A stretch of 64,000 nt of DNA, from NCBI RefSeq assembly GCF_004137855.1, contig NZ_QBKB01000002.1, positions 491,327 to 555,326 of the forward strand. Direction: 5' to 3'. This DNA is from Methanohalophilus profundi (GTDB lineage Archaea; Halobacteriota; Methanosarcinia; Methanosarcinales; Methanosarcinaceae). Below the pieces are notes generated by a model that made no database searches, had not been told where the DNA came from, and saw nothing but the letters and a program-made list of their open reading frames with translations. A program made the translations under genes and the position numbers. Shown here one piece after another: positions 49,578 through 60,308 of this stretch. The stretch's first letter is position 1, and each line of letters starts with the position of its first letter.

Positions 49578-49657
49578 CTTCCAGCCCCCATAAAAGAGAA
49601 GTGTTCATTTTATAAATAATACAGGGAAACACAGGTAACAGCACAACGGAAGCAGGA

Positions 49658-49688
49658 AAAGGAAAAATGACACCCCTTATAGGGGTGT
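49658..49688 (-). terminator. Terminator of the Fe-S oxidoreductase gene
   Basis: A perfect 8-bp stem (acacccct with aggggtgt, 49670-49688) with 3-nt loop; on the minus strand it is followed by a T-rich tract (A-rich plus-strand 49658-49667). It ends 9 nt beyond the stop. Confidence 0.7.
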
Positions 49689-49696
49689 ATCGAATC

Positions 49697-51346
49697 TTAG
49701 TTCTGCTTGATGTATTCTATCATCCGGGGTGTCAAAAGCGGTGCAATCTGTGGGAGCATGTTGGGCATCAGATTCTCCATTGCTTTTGGCATCAGGTCCG
49801 GGAGCTGTTCTTCCATGTGGTCGGGCATCTGGACATGACGGGTAATTGCTTCAAGCATATCCGGCAGACCTTCGGCATCAGGGAAGGCGGAGCATCGGCA
49901 TCATTTTGGGCATCATGGATAGTAACGGTCTTTTCCAGTGGAACCTTGAGTTTGGGTTCAAGTACGTCCATCCTTTCAGCAAGTACTTCGGAATAGTGCT
50001 TGACTTCAAAATCATAATCAATTCCCAGTTTTTCAGCCCACTGTCGGTAATAGGTATGCCACACAAACCAGCATGCAGGACAGGAAGTAATTACGGTTTT
50101 GACACCTTTTTTTCTTCATGTTGCCCACATTCATTTTCATGATGTTTTCAAAAACATCCCACTTCCCGGCAGCAAGCATCGGAATACCACAGCAGGATTC
50201 TTCCTTACCCAGAATAGTAAAATCAATTCCGGCATCAGAAAGCATGCGGGCAGATGCTTCTGCGATATCCTTTTCTACAAAAGAAGCCGTACAACCTGCA
50301 AAATAGGCATAATCGGCCTTTTCCTTGATTTTGGGTTTGAGGTCTTCCGGAACCCACTCGTCCCTGCCCTGGCGGTATTGTGCCCAGATATTGCGTTCCT
50401 TGTTCAGGCTCTGAGCCATGATCTCAAATGGCGGGAAGGTCATCTTACCACGCTGCTGCACAAGATTTTCCCTCAGGCGCAACCATGAATTCTCAATGGG
50501 AAGATCCAGCTGGCACCGTACATCACACAATTCACAGGTAGTACATGCAAGGAAAGTATCCGTTTGTTCCTGATTAATCTCATCCCTTCCGGCCAGGTAT
50601 TCTTTGATAAAGAACCATTTACCCCGGGGAGATTGGGATTCCCATCCACGCCCGTAATACTGATCGCATTCATTTACACAATAGCCACACTGTGCACAGG
50701 TATAAGCATGGGAAATTATGTCACCTGGAATGTTTTTCTGATCTTTGAATTCAGTCTTATCCACCCCTGACATGTTACCCACAAAGCGCATCATAGGTTC
50801 CATTTTACCTGCCATGGAAAGAGCAGAAGTGAATAATCCTCTGCCGGTAAATGTCTCAGGATTCATTATATCGGAGGGGTCAAACTCCTTTTTGACATCC
50901 ATCAATTGTTTGAGCCTTTCACCGTAAACTTTCTCGGCCTGGTCGGCAAAGTAGAGACCGGAAGCATACATCCTGCCTCCGTTATCTTCAGCAATCTTGA
51001 TGATACTGAGACCCAGGGAGAATGCCATATTGAACTTGAAAGACCTCTCCGAATGAGGAATGAAACAGAGGAGTACGACTTCGCCATCCCGGGAAACCAT
51101 CCCTTCGATCAATACAAGCAGCGAAATTTTTTCGTTAATCTCATTGATTATCGTACTGACCCTGTCCTGTGGAACTACAACCTCTGCTGGAATAAAAGAA
51201 GGCCCAAGCCTTTTGACTTTCATCGTCCTGAACCATTCACCGGTTTCATGTTTTGAAATTTGCTCAGGAAGGATGGAACCACCGGCTTCTTTGATGGCAT
51301 CCTCAAGACCATCAACATTTCTGTTATCCGGATAAAAAAGTTGCAT
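49697..51346 (-). pseudogene. FAD-oxidase C-domain / HdrD-like Fe-S oxidoreductase, frame-broken
   Basis: Starting at ATG 51346 the protein opens directly in a GlcD-type FAD-oxidase C-terminal (cap) domain, without the usual N-terminal FAD-binding part. Two [4Fe-4S] motifs (CAQCGYCVNEC, CTTCELCDVRC) and one CCG domain (FAGC...SCCGIP...CPAC) follow. Removing one A from the A7 run (T7 at 50107-50113) restores GVKTVITSCPACW. A further shift between about 49880 and 49910 is needed to read the tail PDMLEAITRHVQMPDH to stop 49697. No second CCG cysteine set is seen. Electron-transfer role likely; substrate unknown. Confidence 0.7.
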
Positions 51347-51520
51347 ATATAACTTTTAGGTAAATCGGTATCCTCTGTAGTATTAAAAAGATACAAAAAA
51401 TACTCATGAATAATACGCAACAAATATTTATAGAATTAACTGCTACGAAATTGAATAATAATAGCACTTGGTATGACAGTATGAACTATTCTTGTGTACC
51501 ATAAATTTGAAGATGATTGT

Positions 51521-52708
51521 ATGAATAGAATAAGAATATTACTCACACTGGCAATATTAGGAATTTTACTAACATCATGTGGATGCATAGATTCCTCAGA
51601 ACCACAAAATAAAGGAAATGAAGAAAATAATGAAGCGTTAACCATAACAGATCCCTATGGAAGACAAGTAGTAATTCCCGATAACATTGAGCATACTATT
51701 TGTGTGGGACCGGGCGCATTACGATACCTGTGTTATCTTGGGGAACAGGACACAGTTGTCGGAGTGGAGGACATTGAACAATGGGAGGAATCCATCGATT
51801 CTCCTCAAAAACCATACAGGATCGCAAATCCCCAGTTCGGAGATTCTGAAAAATATCCCTATATTGGTGCTTTCAGGGGTAAATATGATGCAGAATCCAT
51901 TTTGACTCTCAAACAGACTCCTGATGTTATATTTTACACATATTCCAATGCTGAGGATGCGGATAAATTATCTTCTGATGTCGGAATACCGGTAGTTGGT
52001 CTGAATTATGGCAATACAGGAGATGAAAATATGAAGCAATCCCTCCAGATTATGGGCAAGGTAATGGACAGAGAACAAAGAGCCAACGAAGTAATAAATT
52101 TCTTTGAAGAAGAAATTGCAGAACTCAATGAGAGAACTAAGGATAAAGAAACTCCCACTGCATACATAGCAGGAATCAGTTACCGGGGCTCACACGGAAT
52201 TCTTTCCACACAGCCGGACTATCCACCTTTTGAATATGTTAATGTTAACAATGTCGCTTCCGGCGTTTCAAAAACCGGGGATTGGGAAGGCTATCAGGTA
52301 GGAGCTGATGCCCTTTTTAACTGGGATTCAAATCCGGGTATAGATTACATTTTCGTTGATCTGAGCACCTACGATTTCGGAGAATGGGAACACCCATACC
52401 AACGAAAATACGGCATTAATTCTTTTGCAAGCGGTGGGGTTTATGCTGAGCTAGGCGCGGCGAAAAACAGTGAAATTTATGGAGTGATGCCGTACAACTG
52501 GTATACAACAAACCATGGAAATGTGCTTGCAGATGCATGGTATGTAGGAAAAGTTGTCTATCCGGCAGAGTTCGAAGATGTGAATCCACAGGAAAAAGCA
52601 AATGAGATCTATTCATTCCTCTATGCTGAATCGCCTGTAAATGAAAAAATCTACGAAACTATGACCGACAACTTCGGCCATGAGTTTGGACAGATTTCTT
52701 TTGAATAA
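51521..52708 (+). CDS. ABC importer substrate-binding lipoprotein (iron complex/B12 type)
   Basis: The 395-residue exported protein has a signal peptide ending in a lipobox-like LLTSCGC. A periplasmic-binding fold follows (ITDPYGRQVVIPDNIEHTIC, then VIFYTYSN, IDYIFVDLSTYDFGE). Start chosen at 51521 instead of 51494, because the former begins the hydrophobic leader. Operon with the FecCD-type permease and ATPase. The ligand could be a siderophore, haem, cobalamin or another metal complex. Confidence 0.88.
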   Translation: MNRIRILLTLAILGILLTSCGCIDSSEPQNKGNEENNEALTITDPYGRQVVIPDNIEHTICVGPGALRYLCYLGEQDTVVGVEDIEQWEESIDSPQKPYRIANPQFGDSEKYPYIGAFRGKYDAESILTLKQTPDVIFYTYSNAEDADKLSSDVGIPVVGLNYGNTGDENMKQSLQIMGKVMDREQRANEVINFFEEEIAELNERTKDKETPTAYIAGISYRGSHGILSTQPDYPPFEYVNVNNVASGVSKTGDWEGYQVGADALFNWDSNPGIDYIFVDLSTYDFGEWEHPYQRKYGINSFASGGVYAELGAAKNSEIYGVMPYNWYTTNHGNVLADAWYVGKVVYPAEFEDVNPQEKANEIYSFLYAESPVNEKIYETMTDNFGHEFGQISFE

Positions 52709-52725
52709 TACAATCAGGGGATTAC

Positions 52726-53799
52726 ATGGAATATTACTGCAAAAAATATGAGGATGAAGTGGGGACACTTCCTGAAGAATACCGAAGTTACATTGGCAGG
52801 AAGGTCTCCTTTATCCTCCTTTCAATATTGTTGACCGGAGGAATATTCCTGTATTCCCTTTCAGTAGGGAATGCCGACCTTACAATCTTTGAAATAACCC
52901 GCGCGATCCTTGGAATGCCAACTGAATTAACGCATTCCAAATCAATTATCTGGAATCTGAGAATACCCCGTGCTATTGCTGCAATAATTGCAGGTGTCGC
53001 CCTTTCCATATCTGGGGTTGTATTGCAGTCCATCCTGCGCAATCCCCTTGGTTCACCCTACACACTGGGAATCTCCCATGCAGCCGCTTTTGGAGCCACC
53101 CTTTCAATCCTGGCAGGTACACGCAACTGGCTACCGATGCTCGACTTGCCTTACATGACAACCTTTTCAGCTTTTGCTTTTTCCCTGATATCAACTTTAA
53201 CGATCCTCGCAATTGCAAAATACAAAAATGCAACCCCGGAAGTGCTTATACTTGTTGGAGTGGCATTGAGTTCATTGCTTACGGCTGCCACTATGTTGTT
53301 ACAGTTTTTTGCAGATGACTCGGAACTACCGCAAATCGTTTTCTGGACCTTCGGTGATCTTGGAAGAGCTTACTGGGAAAGTATCTACATAATGGGATTT
53401 ATCACACTGCTATCTTCAGCCTATTTCCTCTATAATCGCTGGAATTATAATGCGATTGATGCAGGAGATGAGGTCGCCAGGGGACTTGGAGTGAATGTTG
53501 ACAGGGTGCGTCTGACAGGAATGCTGGTGGCATCACTGGCAACTGCAGTAGCTGTGTCTTTTCTTGGAATAATAGGATTTGTCGGGCTGGTGTGCCCGCA
53601 TATCGCCCGCCGGTTTGTAGGAGACGACCAGCGTTTCCTGATACCTTCTGCCTGTATTGTAGGTGCGGTTCTGCTACTTGCTTCTGACGTTGCAGCACGC
53701 CTGATAATTGCACCCTATGTACTCCCTGTGGGTATTATTACTGCATTCATGGGAGCACCTTTGTTCCTGTATCTGCTTATCCGGGGGTATAGCCACTAA
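52726..53799 (+). CDS. ABC importer permease, FecCD/BtuC family
   Basis: The 357-residue membrane protein has about ten spans and the family core (LRIPRAIAAIIAGVALSISG, NPLGSPYTLGIS, GFVGLVCPHIARRFVGDD). It shares its last base with the start of the ATPase gene (spacing -1), indicating coupling. Confidence 0.93.
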   Translation: MEYYCKKYEDEVGTLPEEYRSYIGRKVSFILLSILLTGGIFLYSLSVGNADLTIFEITRAILGMPTELTHSKSIIWNLRIPRAIAAIIAGVALSISGVVLQSILRNPLGSPYTLGISHAAAFGATLSILAGTRNWLPMLDLPYMTTFSAFAFSLISTLTILAIAKYKNATPEVLILVGVALSSLLTAATMLLQFFADDSELPQIVFWTFGDLGRAYWESIYIMGFITLLSSAYFLYNRWNYNAIDAGDEVARGLGVNVDRVRLTGMLVASLATAVAVSFLGIIGFVGLVCPHIARRFVGDDQRFLIPSACIVGAVLLLASDVAARLIIAPYVLPVGIITAFMGAPLFLYLLIRGYSH

Positions 53800-54551
53800 T
53801 GCTAAAAATAAGAGAACTTCAGTTCGACTATAAAAAAAGAGAAGTACTCAGGGAAATTGAATTTGACCTCAACCCCGGAGAAGTACTGACAATTCTGGGA
53901 CCTAATGGTGTAGGGAAAACCACATTGCTTCGCTGTATCAACACAATTCTTGCTCCAAAATCCGGAAGTATAATTGTAGAAGGGGAAAATGTTCTGGAAC
54001 TTCCCCGCATAGAAATCGCAAAAAGGCTTGGTTATGTCCCCCAGAATACAGAACCCAGTCGTCTGACAGCATTTGATGCAATATTACTGGGGAGGAAACC
54101 TCACATCGAATGGGGTATGAAAGAAAAAGACATGAAAATTACCCGTCAGGTAATATCGGATATGGGGATGGAAGAGCTTGCATTGCGCTACATTGATGAG
54201 ATGAGCGGCGGTGAATTGCAAAAAGTAAGCCTTGCCCGTGCATTGGTGCAACAGCCCCGAATACTCCTGCTGGATGAACCCACAAACAGCCTGGACCTGA
54301 AAAACCAGCTGGGTATCCTGAATACTGTTGTAGAGGTTGCCAGGAAAGAACACGTTTCAGCAGTAATAAGCATGCATGATATTAATCTGGCAATTCGATA
54401 TTCCGATCGTTATGTCCTTATTAAGGATGGGGAAGTGTTTGCACACGGAAAGGAAGAAGTAATCACACCTGAAAATATCGAAGCTGTTTATGGGGTCAAA
54501 GTGACCATTGGTGAGGTGAGCGGCTATAAGATGGTAGTTCCTTTGGAGTGA
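53799..54551 (+). CDS. ABC importer ATPase, FecE/BtuD family
   Basis: The 250-residue nucleotide-binding protein has Walker A GPNGVGKTTLL, signature MSGGELQKVSLARAL and Walker B ILLLDEPTNSLD, then the H-loop ISMHDINLA. It completes the type II importer encoded at 51.5-54.6 kb. Confidence 0.94.
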   Translation: MLKIRELQFDYKKREVLREIEFDLNPGEVLTILGPNGVGKTTLLRCINTILAPKSGSIIVEGENVLELPRIEIAKRLGYVPQNTEPSRLTAFDAILLGRKPHIEWGMKEKDMKITRQVISDMGMEELALRYIDEMSGGELQKVSLARALVQQPRILLLDEPTNSLDLKNQLGILNTVVEVARKEHVSAVISMHDINLAIRYSDRYVLIKDGEVFAHGKEEVITPENIEAVYGVKVTIGEVSGYKMVVPLE

Positions 54552-54687
54552 TAGGAGACGGCTATTATTCAAAAAAATACAATGGAAATGCTTACACTGG
54601 AAACCCAAACATAATTATAATTAAAAACAATCTGTAGTTCCAGTAAAACCAATCATCTGAAATTATAGTCACAAAAGGAGAATATCA

Positions 54688-56031
54688 ATGGCCATTCATC
54701 CCATAGAATACCGATACGGAACCGAGGAAATGAAACATGTCTGGAGTGAGGAGAACCGTCTGGTATGTATCATGAAAGCAGAGGCAGCCCTTGCAAAAGC
54801 AGAAGCTTATGCAGGATTAATCCCTGAAGACGCTGCCAGGATAATAGAACAAAGCATTGGAAATGTGGAACTCAAAAGGGTCAAGGAAATCGAAGATGAG
54901 ATCCATCATGACATGATGGCAATTGTGCTTGCTATCTCGGAAAAATGTGAAGAAGATGCCAGTAAATGGGTACATTTCGGTGCAACATCAAACGATATGC
55001 TGGATACAGCCACCGGTCTCCAGATGAAAGACGCCATTGAAGTAATGGAACCAAAGATCAGACAACTACTGGAAGTACTCCTGCGTCAGGCTGAGGAACA
55101 CAAAGAAACTGTATGTGCAGGCAGAACCCACGGACAGATCGGTGTACCAACAACCTACGGCCTGCGTTTTGCAATCTGGGCAGCCGAGATTGGCAGGCAT
55201 ATCGAGAGGCTTGAGCAGCTCAAACCTAGGGTAGAGGTAGGCCAGATGACGGGGGCTGTCGGCACACAGGCTGCTTTTGGTGAGAAGGGTATTGAAATCC
55301 AGAAAAAAGCGATGGAATATCTTGGGATCACAGGTGTGGATGTCTCCAACCAGATTATCCAGAGGGACCGTCATGCGGAATTTGTCATGTGGATGGCAAA
55401 TGTCGTAACAACACTGGATAAAATTGGTGTTGAATTACGAACACTGCAGAGAAGTGAACTCGCAGAAGTAGAGGAAAGTTTCGGCAAAAAACAGGTAGGC
55501 TCCTCTACAATGCCCCATAAACGCAACCCCATCAAATCCGAACAGATATGCGGACTTGCAAGAATTGTACGCTCCATGATTGAGCCTGAACTTATGAATA
55601 ACACACTATGGGACGAGAGGGATCTTACAAACTCTTCATGTGAAAGGGTTGTTTTCCCTGAAACATGTGTGCTGACCGACCACATCCTGAAACTCGGCAT
55701 CCGGGTGACCGATAACCTGCGCTTCTACCCAGAAAACATAAAGCGTAACCTCGAATTGCTCAAAGGACTTAATATGGGCGAAGCGGTCATGATAGAACTT
55801 GCAAAAAGAGGTGTCGGCAGACAGGAAGCCCATGAGATAGTACGTACAGCTGCTATGCAGGCCCATGAGAGCGGAAAACACCTGCGTGAAACCTTACTCG
55901 CAAATAAAGAAGTATCCGGCTATCTTAATGAAGAGGATGTCGAGAAACTTGTTGATCCTTACAGATATACGGGTACTGCTGTTAAGCAAGTTGAAATTAC
56001 AGTTGAAAATTTAAGAAAACAATACCTATGA
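54688..56031 (+). CDS. purB: Adenylosuccinate lyase
   Basis: The 447-residue enzyme acts in purine (AICAR and AMP) synthesis. It starts MAIHPIEYRYGTEEMKHVW, has the catalytic histidine segment AGRTHGQIGVPTTYG and the family signature GSSTMPHKRNPIKSE. ATG overlaps no neighbour; SD aaggag lies 9 nt upstream. Confidence 0.96.
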   Translation: MAIHPIEYRYGTEEMKHVWSEENRLVCIMKAEAALAKAEAYAGLIPEDAARIIEQSIGNVELKRVKEIEDEIHHDMMAIVLAISEKCEEDASKWVHFGATSNDMLDTATGLQMKDAIEVMEPKIRQLLEVLLRQAEEHKETVCAGRTHGQIGVPTTYGLRFAIWAAEIGRHIERLEQLKPRVEVGQMTGAVGTQAAFGEKGIEIQKKAMEYLGITGVDVSNQIIQRDRHAEFVMWMANVVTTLDKIGVELRTLQRSELAEVEESFGKKQVGSSTMPHKRNPIKSEQICGLARIVRSMIEPELMNNTLWDERDLTNSSCERVVFPETCVLTDHILKLGIRVTDNLRFYPENIKRNLELLKGLNMGEAVMIELAKRGVGRQEAHEIVRTAAMQAHESGKHLRETLLANKEVSGYLNEEDVEKLVDPYRYTGTAVKQVEITVENLRKQYL

Positions 56032-56039
56032 GGGATTTT

Positions 56040-56627
56040 ATGGAAATTGAAGATGCAATAAAGTTTCACGGCCATCTTTGTCCCGGAATATCTCTGGGAT
56101 TCAGGGCTGCAAAAGCAGCAGAGAAACATTTCAAAAACATAAGGGCAGAGGATGAAGAGCTCGTGTGCATAGTTGAAAACAAGTCATGCTCTGTGGATGC
56201 CATACAGGTGGTCAATGGATGCACCTTTGGGAAAGGTAATCTGATATACCGTGATTTCGGCAAACATGTATACACTTTTTTCAATCGGGGAGACGATAAA
56301 GCTCTGCGGCTTGTGCTGAAACCTGATGGGATGAAAAATGATGAAGAACAGCAGAAGCTGTTTCCAAAGATCAGGGAAGGTAGTGCCACGGAAGAGGAAA
56401 AGAAACGGTTCAAGCAAAAACATGAAGAAAAATCCCATGAAGTCCTGAACATGCCTCTTGAAGAGCTGTTCAAAATCGAGGAAATCGAAATAAAGCCGCC
56501 TGAAAAGGCAGTTATTTTCCAGACCCTCATCTGCAGCGAATGCGGCGAAGGAATGATGGAAAGCCGAGCAAGAGTTATGAACGGCAACTATTACTGCCTT
56601 CCATGTTTTGAAAAATATGATATATGA
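56040..56627 (+). CDS. FmdE-like protein with C-terminal zinc ribbon
   Basis: The 195-residue protein has an FmdE domain (FHGHLCPGISLGFRAAKAA, with the conserved Cys/His metal site). A C-terminal zinc-binding region (CSECGEGM...YYCLPCFEKY) follows. Despite the name, FmdE homologues are not proven subunits of formylmethanofuran dehydrogenase; a molybdenum/tungsten or metal-transfer role is suspected. ATG 56040 with gaggg upstream is preferred over 56028, which overlaps the purB stop (ATGA). Confidence 0.85.
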   Translation: MEIEDAIKFHGHLCPGISLGFRAAKAAEKHFKNIRAEDEELVCIVENKSCSVDAIQVVNGCTFGKGNLIYRDFGKHVYTFFNRGDDKALRLVLKPDGMKNDEEQQKLFPKIREGSATEEEKKRFKQKHEEKSHEVLNMPLEELFKIEEIEIKPPEKAVIFQTLICSECGEGMMESRARVMNGNYYCLPCFEKYDI

Positions 56628-56632
56628 AGGAA

Positions 56633-56818
56633 TTAGCGATCAAGCTCTTCCTTCTCTTTTTCATCCCTTAGTATTTTGCATAGTGTCTTCTTATATTCTA
56701 TCTGAGTTTTAAATCTGGCCACATCAGGAGTTGGCTCCCTGCCTTCCTGATGTGACATGATGTCTCCCAAATATTCGAGGTCATTCTTGATATTCTTGCA
56801 ACGGATTTTTCTTACCAT
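56633..56818 (-). CDS. Small conserved-looking protein, unknown
   Basis: The 61-residue, charged protein starts MVRKIRCKNIKNDLEYLGD. ATG 56818 has a good gggggtg ribosome site; an upstream Met (56860) adds a non-coherent leader. Two cysteines (IRCK, TLCK) are 43 residues apart. No family recognised. Convergent with the FmdE-like gene, 5 nt apart. Confidence 0.5.
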   Translation of the reverse strand: MVRKIRCKNIKNDLEYLGDIMSHQEGREPTPDVARFKTQIEYKKTLCKILRDEKEKEELDR

Positions 56819-56903
56819 ACATACACCCCCGGTAAACCCGGTAATCATTATATTAGCCATATTGATTTTTTCCTGAAAGAAAATAAAACTTGTGGACGAA
56901 TCC

Positions 56904-59729
56904 TCAGGAGAGAATGTTTTTCAAAAATTCACCGGTATAGGAACCTTCAACCTTTGCCACATTTTCAGGAACCCCTTCTGCAACAACAAGTCCTCCACCT
57001 TCTCCACCTTCGGGACCAAGATCAATAATCCAATCTGCAACCTTGATAACATCCAGATTGTGCTCTATGACAATTACTGTATTTCCCCCCTCAACGAGGC
57101 GCTGGAGCACTTCAAGTAACTTCCTGACATCATCAAAATGCAACCCTGTGGTTGGTTCATCAAGGATATAGACCGTTTTACCGGTAGAGCGTTTACTCAA
57201 CTCAGTAGCAAGTTTGACACGCTGGGCTTCTCCTCCGGAAAGCGTAGTTGAAGACTGGCCAAGTTTGATGTAGCCCAGACCAACGTCAAAAAGCGTCTGT
57301 AACTTACGTTTTATTTTTGGCACATTCTCAAAAAAAGCAAGGGCCTCTTCCACTGTCATATCCAGTACAGCGGCTATGCTTTTACCCTTGTAAGTTACCT
57401 CAAGGGTTTCCCTGTTGTACCTTTTACCATGACAGACTTCACAGGGTACATAAACATCAGGCAAAAAGTGCATTTCAATAGTGATTATTCCCTCCCCGGC
57501 ACAGGTCTCACAACGGCCTCCACGTACATTGAAACTGAAACGACCCGGTTTATAGCCGCGGGACTTGGAAAGTTTTGTCTGGGCAAATAATTCACGTATG
57601 GGTGTGAAGAGATTGGTATAGGTAGCCGGATTGGATCTGGGAGTCCTGCCAATGGGAGACTGGTCTATTGTAATTACCTTGTCAACATTTTCAAGACCTT
57701 CGATAGCGGAATATTTTCCGGTTCTCTCCCTGGCACGATTGAGTTTGCGGGCTAACACTTTATTCAGGGTTTCATTGATAAGTGTACTTTTACCTGATCC
57801 TGAAACCCCGGTTACACATATCATTACAGAAAGAGGAAATTCCACATCAATTTCCTTGAGATTGTTTTCAGCAGCTCCTATCAGTTTTATGAAACCCTCA
57901 GGAGTACGCCTTTGCGACGGAACCGGAATCTTTAATTTCCTCTCAAGGTATTTCCCTGTGAGAGAATCCGGGTTTTGCATAATTTCCACAGGAGTTCCCT
58001 CCGCTACCAGGTCACCCCCATGGATACCGGCGCCGGGCCCCATATCCACAACATGATCGGCACTCATTATTGTTTCTTCATCATGCTCCACAACAATCAC
58101 AGTGTTACCGATATCACGTAAGTGTTTGAGAGTGTTGATAAGCCTGAGGTTATCCCGCTGATGCAAACCAATACTCGGTTCATCCAGAATGTACAGTACC
58201 CCCATCAAACTGGAGCCTATCTGGGTGGCAAGACGGATACGCTGGGCCTCCCCTCCGGAAAGAGTGGATGCTGAACGACTCAAAGTAAGATAATCCAGAC
58301 CCACATCAACCAAAAAGCCCAGTCTGGATTTAATTTCTTTCAATATCAGGCGGGCTATGGTAAATACCCGCTGGTCCAAATGAAGTTCCAGTTTCTCGAA
58401 GAAGTGGAGACAATCCTCAATTGACATATGAGTTGTCTGGATTATATTGAACCCGTCTATGAAAACAGACAGACTGGCTGGTTTGAGCCTTTCACCTTCA
58501 CAGGCCGGACATGGTTTGGTGCTTATATACCGTTTTAGCCGGTCTTTGGTATTTTCTGAATCTGTACGATTGTATATCTTGGAAATGGCAGCAATAACAC
58601 CTTTAAAACGACTGTTGCGTTTCCAGATCCCTCCACCTTTACCGGTATGGACCATCGGGACTTTGGTGGCCGTGCCATAGAGAATCATATTCTGGTACTG
58701 TGGCTCCAGATCTTCAAAAGGAGCATCCATAGAAAATCCGAAATGATCAGCAAGAGACTGGAGAGACTGCATGTAATAGCCATCTTTTCTCGTACCCCAC
58801 GGTTCAACTGCTCCTTCATTGAGAGACAGAGACCTGTCAGGAATTATCAGGTCCGGATCGAATTCCATTGAAGTACCCAGGCCATGACATACATCACATG
58901 CTCCCTGTGGGCTGTTAAAGGAAAACATGGCAGGTTCCAGTTCTTCAAATCCAGTTCCACAGTGTGGACAGGCAAGTTTTTCGCTGAATACGAATTCATC
59001 GCCATCCACAACATCAGCTATAACAATCCCGCCACTCCTGGCAAGGGCCTGTTCCACAGAATCAGAGAGACGTTCTTCTATTCCTTCTTTGATGGAAAGC
59101 CTGTCCACCACAATTTCAATATTATGTTTATTGTAGCGCCCCAGTTCAAGGGAATCAGCTTCATCGAGACGGATAATCTCCCCATCCACACGTGCACGGG
59201 AATAACCATCAGACCTGATATCAGCAAGCAGTTTCCTGTATTCACCTTTACGCTCCCGGACAACAGGCGCCAGGATATGAAGTTTGCTTTTTGCAGGGAA
59301 TTTCATTATGTTGTCCACAATCTGGTCAACACTCTGGGGTTCGATGGCACGCCCACAATCCGGGCAGTGGCGAGCCCCTATACGAGCAAACAGCAATCTC
59401 AGGTAATCGTATATCTCGGTAACAGTACCCACGGTGGAGCGGGGATTCTTGCTGGTGGTTTTCTGTTCGATTGAAATAGCAGGAGAAAGCCCTTCAATGT
59501 ATTCCACATCGGGTTTTTCCATCTGGCCCAGGAATTGCCGGGCATATGATGAAAGTGATTCAACATAGCGACGCTGTCCCTCGGCATAGATCGTATCAAA
59601 AGCAAGAGATGACTTGCCCGAGCCACTTAAACCCGTGATCACGATTAGTTTATCCCTGGGCAACACTACATCAATATTTTTTAAGTTGTGCTCTTTGGCA
59701 CCCTTTATCATTATGTTTTTGAGAGACAT
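56904..59729 (-). CDS. uvrA: Excinuclease ABC subunit A
   Basis: The 941-residue nucleotide-excision-repair protein has two ABC modules (Walker [15 protein letters not shown] and [14 protein letters not shown]) and two signatures ([28 protein letters not shown]). It also has three zinc-like cysteine regions ([26 protein letters not shown]). Full length. It presents damaged DNA to UvrB. uvrB and uvrC are not in the window. Confidence 0.97.
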   Translation of the reverse strand: MSLKNIMIKGAKEHNLKNIDVVLPRDKLIVITGLSGSGKSSLAFDTIYAEGQRRYVESLSSYARQFLGQMEKPDVEYIEGLSPAISIEQKTTSKNPRSTVGTVTEIYDYLRLLFARIGARHCPDCGRAIEPQSVDQIVDNIMKFPAKSKLHILAPVVRERKGEYRKLLADIRSDGYSRARVDGEIIRLDEADSLELGRYNKHNIEIVVDRLSIKEGIEERLSDSVEQALARSGGIVIADVVDGDEFVFSEKLACPHCGTGFEELEPAMFSFNSPQGACDVCHGLGTSMEFDPDLIIPDRSLSLNEGAVEPWGTRKDGYYMQSLQSLADHFGFSMDAPFEDLEPQYQNMILYGTATKVPMVHTGKGGGIWKRNSRFKGVIAAISKIYNRTDSENTKDRLKRYISTKPCPACEGERLKPASLSVFIDGFNIIQTTHMSIEDCLHFFEKLELHLDQRVFTIARLILKEIKSRLGFLVDVGLDYLTLSRSASTLSGGEAQRIRLATQIGSSLMGVLYILDEPSIGLHQRDNLRLINTLKHLRDIGNTVIVVEHDEETIMSADHVVDMGPGAGIHGGDLVAEGTPVEIMQNPDSLTGKYLERKLKIPVPSQRRTPEGFIKLIGAAENNLKEIDVEFPLSVMICVTGVSGSGKSTLINETLNKVLARKLNRARERTGKYSAIEGLENVDKVITIDQSPIGRTPRSNPATYTNLFTPIRELFAQTKLSKSRGYKPGRFSFNVRGGRCETCAGEGIITIEMHFLPDVYVPCEVCHGKRYNRETLEVTYKGKSIAAVLDMTVEEALAFFENVPKIKRKLQTLFDVGLGYIKLGQSSTTLSGGEAQRVKLATELSKRSTGKTVYILDEPTTGLHFDDVRKLLEVLQRLVEGGNTVIVIEHNLDVIKVADWIIDLGPEGGEGGGLVVAEGVPENVAKVEGSYTGEFLKNILS

Positions 59730-59842
59730 GGGTCCTGTAAGTCTAAAAAGATTGTTTTAGGTTGATTTGGGGAGGAGAATATTGTCTGGGAGGATTAAAG
59801 GTTTGCTGTTTAGAAAAATGAAGAGGGATTAAGATTACGAAA

Positions 59843-60046
59843 TTAACGGTAGTCTTTACTTGCAAAGTATATCATATACAGACCCGACAAACCTACAAGG
59901 ATGTAAAGAGCCCTACCTATTGCACTATAACCGAAGATTCGGGCTATCAAGTCATAATCCTGCGATATACCAAACAATCCCCAGTTCAAACCTCCAATTA
60001 CTACAAGAGCAATTGCTATCCAGTCCAATGCTGTTTTCTCGGTCAT
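59843..60046 (-). CDS. DUF378 small membrane protein
   Basis: The 67-residue protein has two membrane helices around VVIGGLNWGLFGI, the DUF378 hallmark, and ends SKDYR. SD gagggt precedes the ATG. Function is unknown. Confidence 0.8.
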   Translation of the reverse strand: MTEKTALDWIAIALVVIGGLNWGLFGISQDYDLIARIFGYSAIGRALYILVGLSGLYMIYFASKDYR

Positions 60047-60308
60047 ATTTTACCCTCACTCAAAAACCTATCTTGATAGGCAAATTAACATTACTGTGAA
60101 AACTATTATAACTTTTGGTCATATAAAGAATAAAAGTTAGAATATAAAACCGAATTCAAAAATGTCCATGTTATATATTTCATAAACAACAACGAAAAAC
60201 TATAAGATGCAATCTTATTATCTCACTAATAAAGCAGAACAATAATAGATTCTGTAAATGACGAAGTAACTTTAAATATATTGTAAGCCGAATATGCAGG
60301 AAGTAAAA

